From: Polytrichum commune
Taxonomy: Eukaryota > Streptophyta > Polytrichopsida > Polytrichales > Polytrichaceae
Direction of reading: 5' to 3'
Assembly (NCBI GenBank): GCA_950295325.1
Contig: OX485806.1
Location: forward strand, 8,372,001-8,436,000
Length of the DNA stretch: 64,000 nucleotides
This document shows positions 1 through 12,274 of the stretch, piece after piece. A model generated the notes under the pieces. It made no database searches. It was not told where the DNA came from and worked only from the letters and a program-made list of their open reading frames with translations. Made by a program: the position numbers and the translations under genes. Within the stretch, counting starts at the first letter, position 1; each line of letters opens with the position of its first letter.

Positions 1-1
1 T

Positions 2-3000
2 GATAAGCAGGTTTCATGTATTGGTTTGTGGGGTCGATCAATGGGTGCTGTCACCTGGTACTAAATCTCTCAAATTTGTTTGGACCCACTTGATTCAAAA
101 ACGTTTTCCAGTATGCAATCTGCTTTATTGAGAAAGCATCTGATGAGGAAGTTGTAAATGTGGGCATATTGGTCCCTTCAGTAGTCCCAATGGGTCCCAG
201 CTGGTAGAACTGGTTGCTGTAAAGGGATTTATCTGCCTTCTAGGATGGTTGGAAACCTTCTTTAATTATTCCAAGGGGTTGATGTTGTACTTCGACATTT
301 TGTGCAGATATTTTTCTCTGGAATGTACTTACATGAATTTTGTTTGTCATTGATTGCAGTCTCATGTATGGAGCACAGGACCCTTCCATAGCTGGCATGG
401 TCCTGGACAGCCCTTTTTCAAATCTCAATGACTTGATGATGGAGCTTGTTGATGTATACAAAATTCGTCTTCCAAAATTCACAGTAAGTGTTAGTCCTTC
501 ATCACTAATAAGGAGTTTTTATTTTCATAAGTCCAAAATGAGAAACATAATGAGGGAGAAATTACATGCTTCTTCCTTTCTTATAAGGTGTCAAAGTTTA
601 CAAAGCATAAGTGATACTGAAGAGGCCAATGAATCGTATCTGGATGATAGGTTAAGGTGGCAGTTCAGTATATGCGAAAGGCCATACAAAAGAAGGCCCA
701 TTTTGACATCATGGACCTTGACACTGTCCAGGTATGTCTTAACTTTGTCTCATGAGGTGGAATCAGACTTGTGATTTTCCTCATTAATTACTATTTGTAC
801 ATTTGCAAGGATGCTCTATACCTTCTTTATTCAGCTGTAGAGAATTGATATCTATGAGGGTACGTATGGAAAAACATCGCATTCTATAGTGCCTAGAAAC
901 TACTTTTTGAAGGAATTTTGATACTGCATTTAGCATCAGAAACCCTGTAGATGCTCTAGTGGGATAAATAGGGATGTCCATTTATGACAAATCTGGGCAG
1001 CCTCTTCATTCAGCATTACTGTTGATATGAAGCATGGAAGGTGCAGCTTTTATGGAGGTAAAAGTAGTCATTTGCCTGGTAAAAGGGCAGCTTGTATTTG
1101 CTGACTAGATGGGTTTGCATCAAGCAAAAATGTGTCTATTTTGTTTAGATTATTTTATTCTAAGAAAGAATGCAAGATCACTGCTCACATTTCTGCATTT
1201 GAATGACAAGTAAGAGACTAAAATGTTCTGTTGTGCACTATACTTTCTCAGGTAGCTAAAAAGTCATTCATCCCAGCTCTTTTTGGACATGCAACTGAGG
1301 ATGTCTTCATACAGCCACATCATTCCGACCTTATTTTTAAGGCATATACTGTAAGTAATCTTTCTTGAGTTGCTTAATGTGATGAGGTGTGACAATTGCA
1401 AACTATGTCAATCAATTAGATGTTTACCCTACATTGAAGGGTGGGGCTGGCTTTACTTTTGTTTCTTTGACCAGAAATTGGGAATTGTAAGCCTTATATA
1501 TAGATTTTATTTGACGTAAAGTTGCTCCATTTTATGGCACGCATCTATATTTTAGAATATAAACTGGAATTAAATTTCTTGAAAAGTTTTATCCCTCAAA
1601 GTTTGATAGTCAATGCATACAACACGAGATGATAGGAAGGGATATGCATTGACTGTAACTAACAAGCAATTTTTGTGGTTGGATATTTTGGGAATAATAA
1701 TTTCAAAGGCATGGCCCAAGGCAAACACTATAACACTAGTTAAATTTCTTATTCCAAATTACCCTTTATGAATTCAAACTTGGCACAATCTTAGTTTGGG
1801 GGCACCTAACAAATATAGGATAGAAGACTTGGGATTCAGTGGGTACATGCCAACAAACTTGAGATGCCAAAGCTTCTATCCTCCAGCCAAGACTCTTCTT
1901 TTGCTCGCCATCTTCTCCACTAATAATGGGAATTTCTTGCTGCTCTTCACCATGATCTTGTCATGGCAGACCACTTTCAACTAGAATAAGACAGTGACCA
2001 AATTGTTTGAGCATGTCACTCATTATCGCCTGCATGTTTCTCTTGCAGAGAAGTAGATTTATAATACTACAAGCTTCTATTTTTGATGCAATCTGAAGTA
2101 TTTAGAAGGGCTTCATCCTCTCTGGGCATCAATGTTTCTTGGCATTACCCAGGAGAGAAAGCCAGTCCCATCTTATATTTCTTGGGTGCCCCCTACACTA
2201 GGATTCTGGCTCAAAGTCAAAACACAATCACACATAGATGAGTCTCTCAGTGATCCTCAAGCAAGTGGTATGATACAAGAGAACACATAGGATGTATTCC
2301 TATGGTAATTTTGTGCATATAAGGCTGACATCTTTAGAGCCATTTGCTCTCTTGCCAAGAGGTGGCTGGTAAGTGTATCATGGTCTGCCTCAGTCTTCTT
2401 GATGCACTTAAACATGACTGGAGCAAAGATGCTATCTGAGAAATCCTGATCTGCTAATCTTCTAGACTGTAAGTAGATAGTCTCCAGCCTCGTCTACGGA
2501 TCTTCTCTGCGAGTGAGTCTTTGTCTGCATATGGTTTTCTGCTGTTTTGAGTGGGTGTCAACCTTGATCTGCACAAATACGCTTGAACTGAATATGGTGT
2601 GAATGGTTCAGGGTGACAAAAATATCATTAAGTTTGAAGGTGATCATAACTCACCAAGGCCTCAATTCTACTATGATTCCATCACCATCTTCTTCTACAA
2701 CGTTCTTCAACCATCTGAAGCTCCACTTGCTGTGGAGGCACCTGAACCGATTTACTTCGATGATGCACTAGATATCGATGATGTAGATGAGGTATGTGTC
2801 TCCTGGCCTTCGCCTTTCCACCTGCTTCTTGTTTTGCCAATGAAATTCATGTCTTCTCAAATAGAGCTCAAAGTGCAGTGAAGAGGCTGTTTTTTCATGG
2901 CATGTTTCACTCTTGCCTTATCATTCATTCGTCATATAATGGGTCCTCAAGTGATCCGTACTTAAATTTTTTTCAGGCGACACTCTATGAGATGATGGGA

Positions 3001-5351
3001 GTTGGAGCTGTGCGACCATCTCCTCCTGCTGACCATACTGCATCAGCTCCCCCTGCTAGTACTTGCCCTGAAGGTACCTTGCACCACTTTCACTGGCTTT
3101 GTTGATATTGAGGCACCTCTGCCACCACAATGTGCTGTACACCAGTTACTCCAATGTCAAAGAGCTTAATTGACATTCAAGTGTTTTAGTATGATGGTTT
3201 GTTAATCCATTAACTGAATGAATTGGAAGCAAAGGTCTTTAGTAAAAGGTCACCCCTTTGTGTATGTTGGTGGTGTGAGTCACCAAATTGTTTCTATATA
3301 CTCATAATCCTACAAGTAATAATTAATTATTTTCAAGTCCACTCATAGTCCTCAGCAAATGTATTTGCAAGCTCTTTAGAATCGTAATTACATAAGAATG
3401 CAAATGCTACTTGAGGCGCAAAGAAGCAAGTTTGGATGGATCTGATGCTCCTGTTGTTTTATAATGAATCAGGCCAGGTTACAGAATCAACTGAGGAGGC
3501 ACTTAATCAAACTCGGTCACGATGGCAAATGAGTAGAACAGTTGTACGATTCCTACTCTGCTATTCCTATGACTTCTCTCTAAAGTCTGTGATGACCTCT
3601 GGATATCATGTGTATTTACTTCTGTTGTGATTTTGTGCCATGCATTAGTATTGGTTGCTGTCATAGATATTCTAGTCCTCTATTGATGAAAACTGAACAG
3701 TGTCCTTCTATTGAAACTCAACACCTAATATATTGCTGTTCTTTGAATGGTTGTGCAGGTTCCTGTGAATCTCACAGACCAGCAGGTTGATTTGTCAGAC
3801 CTGAGAGACTGTGACAGTGAAGGCTCGTCTTCCTGTATAGAGGTGAGTGTATGTCAGGTGATCAGAAACTATGCACAACAGTCATAGACTCCTATATTCT
3901 TGCTCTCGAAGAATTATGACATCTCAGAGTCCTGATGAATATGTTATTTGGGAAAAAAAACTTTTCTTTAGAAAGTCTGAACTTTGGAGTGTGTGCTTCG
4001 GCCTGCATTATTGAAGGGTGTGACTTTTTCGCTGTTGAATGTGGAAGGCATCCATGGACCGAATATTAAGAGGTGATTTGAATACATAAGAGAAGAATTA
4101 GAAAGTATGACCTTCTTAATAGCTGAATGTAGAACTGAAGCCACAAATCTGGCTTCAGTGAACAAACATATGATTTTTAGAAAGTTCTTTGATTGTAAGC
4201 CTTCCATGAACTTCTGGACTTCTATTAAATTAACTCCTGCTGCTTTCTTTCTTGCTACTCATCCTTGTGGGGCTCAAGCTCATCACAGCCTTGTAGATCC
4301 AGGAGAAGTTTGATAAGTTGTTGTGTAGTCTGGAGCTGATGATTATGAACGTGCTGACAGACTCCTGAGAATGGACCACATGCCAACCATTCAAAAGTGA
4401 GCTCCTCCAGTGGGCGTGACAAATGCTGGGATCCTTTTCTTCTTTCTGGCGAGAACTTCGGAAGTGCAGGACGATCTTCGCCCAGCTATGATAACCGGTT
4501 TGCAGATGCTCCCAGAAACCATGATGACGAGGAAAGGGTGCGAATTTATTCTTTTGCTGCACACACTCTCCCCTGCTATTGCACATATTGATAATTTTCT
4601 TGGTATATAGTCTTGCATGAGTAGGTGCATTTGAAAACTTATCTTAATCCCCACCTATATTTGAGTGGTGTGGGGCTAGGTGTGGATTTAAGAAAGGACA
4701 CTAAAATGACAAGTGTTTTGAGATATTGGAGTATGTGCTCAAAATTGGTTAATTATTCTAGGCTCAATACTCAAGACAATCAGTGAGACCTTTACGATCC
4801 TTTAGGAAGAAATAGATTTTTCACTTTGAGAATGAGTAACAGTAGTTAGGGCCCATGTTATCCTGGGCCATCCTTGCACCGTCTGCTCAGCATTCCACCG
4901 TTGACAGCTGCCCGTTTTGGTACTTTGGAATGGCGACTGCATCAACTCCCATGGAGTACCACCATTCCAAAGTTTCAAAATGTATAGTTGATATTCATAT
5001 GTGCTCCAAAGTTTATGAGGAAAATGGCTGTGGCCTTGATTTGGATATGGAAATCATCTCATACTTATCACATGTTTAATATCCTAAGAGAAAGTGGGCT
5101 AATCAGAAATAGGAAGCATTTAAGGCCCGTTTAGCTTACCAATCTGACCTGTTCCATTCCGACAGATGATGATGGAGGCTATAGCAGCTTCTCTCCATGA
5201 CGTAGACATCAAGGAAGCTGAACAAAAGGATAAAGAGGAGGCTCCGCACAATGACAGCATATCGCCCGGAAACAGCAGCAGGCTTGATACTATCAGCCAA
5301 CGGTTGAGATTAACCCTCTTCAGGGGTAGCCGTCGTAACGGGTCAAGATAA
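2..5351 (+). CDS. alpha/beta-hydrolase with C-terminal UIM-like helix (3' ten exons, 5' end outside window)
   Basis: Exons, read from GT-AG borders and phase continuity: 2-57, 360-483, 651-731, 1252-1350, 2612-2791, 2977-3073, 3473-3543, 3759-3842, 4361-4537, 5166-5351 (TAA stop). They join in frame to 384 residues. The nucleophile elbow GRSMG (Ser about residue 14) is in the first exon, the acid is in GHATEDVFIQPHHSD, and the catalytic His is in FEGDHNS, so the triad is complete. The closest remembered relatives are the plant hydrolases of the Arabidopsis At3g23540/At4g14290 type, about 500-570 residues; some 140-150 N-terminal residues should therefore lie upstream. These proteins resemble serine aminopeptidase/acyl-hydrolase folds; the substrate is unknown. 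The C-terminal third is acidic and Ser/Pro-rich, ending with a MMMEAIAASLHD helix that fits a ubiquitin-interacting motif, then a basic tail. Least certain borders: the donors at 3544 (gtacga; 3541 is also in frame) and 4538 (gtgcga). Confidence 0.9.
1351..2611 (+). other. largest intron of the hydrolase gene
   Basis: 1261-bp intron between a gtaagt donor and an AG acceptor before the GDKNIIKF exon. It is AT-rich, with no open frame resembling a known protein. Two short inverted segments (a GGGGGCACC-type sequence near 1799 and its complement near 2186) hint at an old insertion, but the match is only about ten bases. Confidence 0.6.
4640..5110 (+). repeat. dispersed repeat (family I) in the last intron of the hydrolase gene
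   Basis: This intron carries a decayed copy of a repeat seen again near 5985-6150, 12275-12450, 55120-55290, 61060-61220 and 61600-61940. Shared landmarks in order: CCTATATTTGAGTGG, GGACACCAAAA, a CATGTGTT stretch, GCTCAAAACATG, and TTGATAATGAATAAAATATTC. No open reading frame or clear termini. The type is unknown, possibly a non-autonomous element of about 0.5 kb. Confidence 0.5.
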
Positions 5352-6567
5352 TGTGTAATCTATTCACTATTTAAGTCCCCTTTCCTATTTCCCCTTCCTT
5401 TGCTCTCCTCTCTTATTGCGACCTCTGCTGGTACTTACAGTGACACCTTTCTGCAGTCATTGGTTGTAAGAGCTTTTCTATACTTGTCAGCGCTTGTGGT
5501 GGTTTGGGGGTGCTGGATTGATCGTCTGTAAGTAGGCAGAATTGTGTCCTTTGTACATTATGAAGAGAAGTGGCCAGTTTCTTTTCAGCATTTTAAATCC
5601 TTTGGGTTGAGATGAGTTGCACTTGTTTAGCTTCCGCTCTGTGCTTCACTGGTTGCAACAACAACAAAATGTTATAATCTTTTCTTCAGAGGTTGAGTTA
5701 TGCTTTGCATTTTGTTATGCATAAAATGTTTTGTGAGGAATCTATTTATTTTAATTTCTTTCTAGAAGGCTATTTCACCTGCATTTGGGCTTCTTGTATT
5801 TTTGTACGAGAATCTCTTTGCGTCAATAATGGGGAGTCTTCATGATTAGAGAAACACAAGCCTATTTTAATTTCTATGATAATCTTGGGGAAGTTAGAGT
5901 CTATATACATTGAAACTTGACATCAAGTACAGCCTTGGGTATTGGGTGAAGCTGCAACATCCTTATTAAGGTATGTTGGCCTTCTTAATCAACCGCCTAT
6001 ATATTTGAGTGGCTTATGGCAAGGTTTCTAGTTAAGAGTGGACACCAAAAGATACTTGTTATGATGATATTGAACTATATGAGTAAAATATTCTAACCAT
6101 TCTACAGTTCAGTATTCATAGCAATAGGAAGGCTTCAAAAAGAGGACTTTCAATAACAATCTTTGTGATTTGCAATTGCTAGCCAGATGATATGATCTCT
6201 GAACTGATCCGACGACATTGTCTGTGGAGTTGGAATTGCTCAGTACAATAGTGCCTCATACCTTAGTGGCCCTGACGAGGGTACTTCAACATCATTATGA
6301 AAAAATCCATCCGCTCGAGTGTGGGTGTCCTTGAAGAATTTACATGATTCCTGTGTCCCTTTTCCATAAATTTAACTCTACAGAAGTTGTAATGGTTGGC
6401 TGTAGAGTGTGCTTGATGAAAATCATTCCTCTCAATATTGGTACTGGTTGGCAATTATCGATATTTTGGGACACAGAGATGCTATTGCGGGCTAATCAAG
6501 TGCATGAATACAACTTATTACAAGGTTATCAAGTTTTGGCTTCAATTATGTTGTAAGTGGTCTGCAA
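5352..6567. other. 3' flank of the hydrolase gene; family I fragment
   Basis: About 1.2 kb with no gene. The first few hundred bases, T-rich, are presumably 3' UTR, but no clear polyadenylation signal could be fixed. A family I fragment lies at about 5985-6150. Confidence 0.4.
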
Positions 6568-6758
6568 CAGTGTCTGGAGAGATTTTTTGGGCATAATCGT
6601 TCAAGATTGTAGTGTTTCCAAGTCCAGCCAGATACATGTTCTTTGTTTTTCTTTGTACATTCCATATATTTCTCTAAAATGATGGGTACGTTTCCTGAAG
6701 TCTAGAACTTCAGCCAGTTATTTCTCAAACTCAACCGGTTGGTTCTCCCTGTTCATTG
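6568..6758 (+). mobile_element. hAT-type MITE, 'ACCGGTT' family, copy 1
   Basis: 191 bp, beginning CAGTGTCTGGAGAG and ending CTCCCTGTTCATTG, which are inverted relatives of each other. It is flanked by a perfect 8-bp direct repeat GTCTGCAA (6560-6567 and 6759-6766). An 8-bp target duplication and a 5' CAGTG are hallmarks of the hAT superfamily. No coding capacity. Internal ACCGGTT motifs are shared with the other copies. Confidence 0.85.
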
Positions 6759-6766
6759 GTCTGCAA

Positions 6767-7697
6767 AGGGCATTTTTGGCCTAAGATTTATGGCAAATCA
6801 TGTATAAAACTATATGTTTACTTGCCTTGTGTGATAGGAACTGCTTAATATGGTTTCAATCTCATCATCCAAGTAACAAACTGTCATGTAGACCAGGCAA
6901 TGGTAATTTGAAACCTTTGCGGGGTAAATTTGGAATGATGTGTACCAATGTTGGACTGGTATATAGATGTAATTCATTGTATTAATAATTAACATCAGTA
7001 ATGGTATCAAAGAACCTACCAATTGGAGTATCAAAATTATAATAACAGTCAAAGGTTGAGGTTTGGTGGATATGTCAAGGTGAGAAAACATCTGTACCTG
7101 TGACTCATCCTCTGCTTCAATACTGCTCTAAACCATTTCAATACTAGGGTGTTTTTTTCTTAGGTATGAAGGTTCTCGCATGGTATATGCATTTGAGTGG
7201 GTATTGAAACCAAAAATGTGTTGGATGCAAGGTGGGCAATTGCAAGCACTAGAGCGATATTCTTGGGCACTTTGGGTGCTATTGCATATGATTGTATTTA
7301 CACTCCCTCTTTTTTATAGAGTGTGTTAAATAACTTTCCAATTAATACTGTCCACCACATGCTTTGATAGGGATTATTGAGGGGCTCAACAAAACTTTTA
7401 TGTTGTGTTAACTCTAGTTATGGGGTCAGTACTTCAAGAATAACTCTCAAACAATACCGCACGATGTTCCGGCATACGAAATGCTCTTACTTGGACTGCA
7501 AACACAAGGAGCTACATCTTTTGCTAAAAAGGGACTTAAAATTGTTTTGCAAGGGCTTTGGAAAAAAAGAAAGGATTTAACCCTCCCATTTATGCCATAG
7601 TAACCAATAGATTATTGCACAAAATTGTATACCTTGGGCCAAAGTAACAATGACTACTTCAATCCAAACTCAACTTTTGGATGTCTTAACAAAAGGC
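6767..7697. other. intergenic, no feature recognised
   Basis: AT-rich sequence without gene-like coding or recognisable repeat termini. Confidence 0.4.
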
Positions 7698-7700
7698 TAA

Positions 7701-8645
7701 GGGCCAAGTTCCATGTGCCGGTCCCGGTCCATTTTTTAAATGGGTGAGAAACGGGTGACATCATCCAAAAAATGGGTGATGTCACCCATTATATGGAGGG
7801 GTACTTCTATGTGGGGTGCCGGTTTATTTCGATTTCCTACTTTCTAACTAAATTTGGTGAGTGATTAGACTAACACTTTATGAAGGTCACCGGCAATGAA
7901 GGTCATCTAGATTCTAAAAACATCTTAAAATACACGTTCCCTAGGAATACTCCTCAAAAGAAGGGACTAGAAGAACAAAGTGGCCTTTAGTATCCAAGGG
8001 TGTATCCTAGGTGACCGGTCAATCCGGTCACCGGAGCTTTTTAACCGGCACATGTCCTTCTTGTTACCGTTAGGACCGCCGGTCCTTTGGCACCCGTTCT
8101 TGCACAACACAAAATGTGGAACACCCATCCATGGGGGGTACCGGTCCTTGGGTGATACCAGGGCCACACCAAGGCTGGAGCCTGGTTCGGCCAGCCACCC
8201 CCCACCCGCAGGCTGAACTTTTCTCCCCCTCATGTGTGACCCTGTTTGTGAGCGGGTTTAGGGGCTGGCCCTGGTCGCGAAAAAAGTGGTCTGCCTGAGT
8301 CATTGCAACACTGGAAATCTATAATTCTCCCCCTACAAATAGTGTCGGGCAGCAAAAATCAGCTTTTTGGGGCTGCCCCATAGCACCAACCGGGCAGAGT
8401 GGCTGGTGGCTGGTGGCAGCCCCATACCCCTCCCCCAGCCACCCCAGCGCCTTCCAGTACTGAAAAAGGTAGCCCCGGGGCCCCGGCTAGAAACCAGGGC
8501 TGGGTTTTTTAGCCGCTGGCCCGGCTGGGGCCCTTGGTGTGGCCCTGGTATGAGAAGGATGGGCACATGGCACCACCCTCTTTTCACTGGCCCACCCATT
8601 TATTTTGAAAAAAACGGACCGGGACCGGCACATGGAACTTGGCCC
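7701..8645. mobile_element. PIF/Harbinger-like non-autonomous element, GC-rich, long TIRs
   Basis: 945 bp with terminal inverted repeats of about 50 bp, starting GGGCCAAGTTCCATGTGCCG; the right end is the near-perfect complement. It is flanked by TAA on both sides (7698-7700 and 8646-8648), a 3-bp duplication typical of PIF/Harbinger. Inside are further inverted pairs (ATACCAGGGCCACACCAAGG near 8154 and its complement near 8532), so it could fold extensively. It is far richer in GC than its flanks, which creates spurious open frames on both strands; none looks like a transposase. Confidence 0.8.
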
Positions 8646-8648
8646 TAA

Positions 8649-9214
8649 GTATGGGCCACTATGAAGGTTTTAGCGAATCACAATGCAAAAGATATTTATG
8701 GGTTAGAACCTAGGTTTCTAAAATGGGTTGCAAATGACTGATGTGAGTCAACCACAAATTTATTTAATTTGGTGGTTACAGAGGGTTTCCTAGCCTCATG
8801 GACTACCAACATTATTCAAATGATCTTTGGATTACTCCATGGGGAACTCAAGGACCATAATGCTAGGCACAATAGATTCATTTGTAAAGTAAGGTAGATG
8901 TAACCAGGGGTTTAGTCCCAAACCCTGAGGTTATGAGAATTGATGTAAAGTCACATGTGATTTCTTAATGCTTAAATTACCATACACAAAGAGTGGTGTC
9001 AGGCTATTGAAAATTGGCTTTCTAGCTTGTCCTTCTAAGATAGGTGGGCCAAGCTAACCTTGCATAGGTTGATCTAGGATTTAGGACGGTGGGTCGCATG
9101 AAAATGCCCTATTCTAGATCCTAAAATTCTCTCAGCTTGAGAGGTGGAAAGAGAAGGTCCCAGAAGTTGCATCCAATTTTTAAAATAGGCCCCAAATGTA
9201 TGACGACCTAACTC
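8649..9214. other. intergenic, no feature recognised
   Basis: No coding signal or repeat boundary recognised between the Harbinger-like element and the next MITE. Confidence 0.4.
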
Positions 9215-9431
9215 CATTAAATATGATATTTATTGTCACTTGCTATTTGGAGTTACATAGTGCTATATCTTTTTACTAAAGATGTAAGTTTTTACCAAGT
9301 AAATTTATTATTATTTTATAATGTCCAATCAACCAATTTGACATTTGTTGGTAATATATAAGACATATAGTAAATACATATAGCATTGCATAATTCCAAA
9401 TAGTAAATGACACTAAATACAATATTTAGTG
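9215..9431 (+). mobile_element. MITE family D, copy 1
   Basis: About 217 bp. The left part reads TTGTCACTTGCTATTTGGAG; the right part holds its inverted relative (CCAAATAGTAAATGACA) and ends TATTTAGTG before TA. The interior TATAATGTCCAATCAACCAA recurs in copies near 22652, 36040, 53442 and 56100. No coding capacity. Confidence 0.7.
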
Positions 9432-9559
9432 TAGCTCTGAGTAGAAAGGTTTCTCAAATAAGGATCAAACTCATAGTCTCATCCCTCTTTGAGAGACTTT
9501 ACGGATAACTCTAATATTTGACTAGCTCTATGGCTCCATCTTAGAAAAATAAATTAGTT

Positions 9560-11573
9560 GATGGGCGGAATTGCAAGGGGTTAGAGCAAGAGGGCAAGCA
9601 TGTTTCAAGGAAGGTAGATCTACTTTGGTCCACATCCTTACATTATGTACTTTAATTGAACAAGAAGTATTTGAAATTGATGTCTCTATTCTTATATTGT
9701 TTTTTTTTACAAAAAGCTTTCAACATGGTTCCATGAGACAAGCTTTGGGAATACCTCCAATGATTATGTGTACCACTTTATATACAACAAGCTATGTATA
9801 CCACAGTGTATGCAGAAGTACAAAGTTACGGTGACACACATTGTTAAATGTCTGACATTGGTGCTGAACAAGGATGTCCCTCTCGCTGACATTATTTGGC
9901 TTGTACATTGATGAACTTGAAATGTATTTGGATGAGGTCGGTGGGGATTCTTTGTGTTTATTTAACACAATGGTGGCCAATCTTATTTTAGTCGACGATG
10001 TTGTTTTGTTCTCTACATCATGAGCATGCTTACAAAGAATTCTGAACAAGCTATATGCATTTTGCACTTCCTCTAGTTTGGATGTCAATTTAACTATGAT
10101 CAAAATTATGGTTTTTGACCACAACAAAAGGAAACTAAACCAAGAGACATATTACCTAGGCAAGGACCAAATTTAGATGAGCCATGAATATAAATTCCTT
10201 GGGGTTGATTTCTATTCACATGATTACTTTGAGCCGCATAACATTATTCAGCCATGTGGGTTGGTTCCATGACCTTGGAATATGTCAATTGTATTTTGTG
10301 GCCCCCTTGAACAAAGTAAGAATATTCGTTTTCTATTTAGACATTCAAGTTGACACTTGGAAATTTGGGTGGAGTTATACTCCTGGCACTATTCACAAGA
10401 AATATTGTTCATCCCAATATGATATGCTGAATATATTATTTGTAGCATCATTATCACTGAAAGTACCAACAATATTCACAACATTCTTGCTATTCACACC
10501 GGCATTAATTTCTTCCTATTTTCTAAGTTTCTTTCCATGAAGGTAAGATAGTGGAGGCCCATGTTAGATGCTATTATATAATGGAACACAACCATGCAAC
10601 TAAATATTGTTATGCATCAAGTAAATGGCGATAAATCGCAAGTATGAAAGCCTTGATGGCCATGGCAAGGAAAGAAACAATAGTTGGAGTTACATGATGG
10701 GAATTCAAATCCCATCTATTCAAGGCTTTGGTGGTTCCAACTTTCACATATGGCATTAAAATATGGGGAGGTAACTTTAAAAACTCCCATTGGAAGGTTT
10801 TTGAGAAGGGCATGCATATGATGTCTCATAGTCAAAGTGCGTTCCTTGACAACCTACCAAAGTTGGAGAACTTCCCATGGAATTATATGCTCTAAAGCTA
10901 ACTATAAGTTTTCAACAACGGCTTGCCCATATATCCTCCTTTTGCCTAGTTACTCAAGCAACCTTACTTTCCTGACACCTTGCTGAACATAATTTGACAC
11001 CTGGTACAAGTTGACAACCTTGTGGAAGGCATCATGGGTCTATCTTATTGGAAAACCCATGACAACCCAACACCATTAAAAATCATATTTGATGACCTCA
11101 AGAAGGCTATTCTTGCTAAAGAGTGGAACTCTTTCCATTTCTTGAGGAAGAAGCTAGATTACATCCACCTCAAGGATTTTCTCAAACACGAATTTGAATT
11201 GTACTGGAAGCAACCATTGACAACACCACAATGCAAGATTATTGTTGCTTATAACACCTCGATTCATAGAATTTCCTTTGAAACTGGACGATTATTGACT
11301 ATCCCCATCTCTAAAGATAGAATATTATGCCACTTTTACTCTCATGATGTAGTTGAAAATGAGGCACACCTTGTGTTGGAGTGTATGCTATGTAATTCCA
11401 TTAGAGTTAAGTTTCAATCATTATTTGAGAGAGTAGTTTTAGGGAGTCTCTAGTCTTTCTTTGAATTGAACATCAAGTCGATATTAGTCTCTATCTCACA
11501 GGAAGCTACTGCACTCTGCCACTCTAGGGCATTAACTAGTTTGACACCATCTTGATGTACTTCTAGTCCCATC
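9560..11573 (+). mobile_element. decayed LINE (non-LTR retrotransposon) with reverse transcriptase and 3' region
   Basis: Conceptual translation with frameshifts and stops gives LINE landmarks in order: FKEGRSTLVHILTLCTLIEQ (9595-9660); GAEQGCP followed after a frameshift by TLFGLYIDELEMYLDEV (about 9853-9940); the catalytic block as LILVDDVVLF (about 9980-10010), where YADD-type Ala is Val; YKFLGVDF (about 10190); PTFTYGIKIWGG (about 10735); then a 143-codon frame at 11022-11453 with a C-terminal segment (RISFETGRLLTIPISKDRILCHF, split here only by naming its ends). The copy is dead: frameshifts disrupt the polymerase. The 3' UTR is interrupted at 11574 by a DNA transposon and resumes at 12143. 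Confidence 0.85.
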
Positions 11574-12134
11574 CACGGGTAGGCCACTTAGTGCATTTTA
11601 AAAATGACGTGCAACATAATATAGAGGGGATTAAAATCATTTGAAATAAAAATTATAAAGGAATTCCAAATAATGAAGGGGCCATTAAATGTAGACAATC
11701 CCATTATAAGTAAGTTAGATGGACATAAAATGTGGGCCATTATTTTTTTGTAAAATTAATATAGGGGCTGAAGATAAGGATCCTAGAAGGTATGTTTGCT
11801 ATGTTTGCTATGGTCTCCTATGTGTTTTCTTCATAACTTTGTTTGCAATGATATTACTGTTTGCACCCTTCTTTGTTTCCATGGTTTCCCTTAACACTCG
11901 TCAATGCGTTAGGAAGTAGATTAGCTTTTATTACTTAAAAGGAATATAGAGTACAAAAAATTGCAGTGACTTGGACAATATAAGTAATGGAAGGGTGCAA
12001 ACAAATGGGCCATTTTTGAAATTTAAGTAATTATAGGGAGGCTTTAATTCAGCCCTTGAAGGTAAATAGCCCCAAAACAAAAAACCCCTAGCCGCACGTG
12101 GTGCACAAAAATGCCTTAGAGTGACCTACCCGTG
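11574..12134. mobile_element. hAT-like element inserted in the LINE 3' region
   Basis: 561 bp with inverted ends: CACGGGTAGGCCACTTAGTG at the left, and the complement of CACGGGTAGGTCACTCTAAG at the right. It is flanked by a perfect 8-bp duplication GTCCCATC (11566-11573 and 12135-12142). The unoccupied site is visible in the second LINE copy near 53330, which reads through GTCCCAT without interruption. No transposase seen, so non-autonomous. Confidence 0.85.
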
Positions 12135-12142
12135 GTCCCATC

Positions 12143-12220
12143 TGCCTTTTGGCTTCCTGGACTCTAAAATCAATTTCGTTTCATAATTCAACTTGAAATA
12201 CTCTCATGTAGATCATATAA
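12143..12220 (+). mobile_element. LINE 3' end, continuation after the inserted element
   Basis: The sequence after the right target duplication (CTGCCTTTTGGCTTCCTGGA and onward) matches the LINE copy at about 53335-53400 (GCCTTTTTGGCTTCCCATAC). It is therefore the displaced remainder of the LINE. The exact 3' end is not fixed. Confidence 0.7.
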
Positions 12221-12274
12221 TGGTAGTTTGAAACCTTTGAGCCTTTGAGGTATATGAGCATTACATGGTCGCAC

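Noticed and set aside
1798-2199. Possible small TIR element in the large hydrolase intron
   Set aside because: The inverted match is only about ten bases and no target duplication is visible.
8070-8648. Overlapping 77-93-codon frames on both strands at 8.0-8.6 kb
   Set aside because: They all lie inside the GC-rich Harbinger-like element, mirror one another across its inverted repeats and show no transposase motif.
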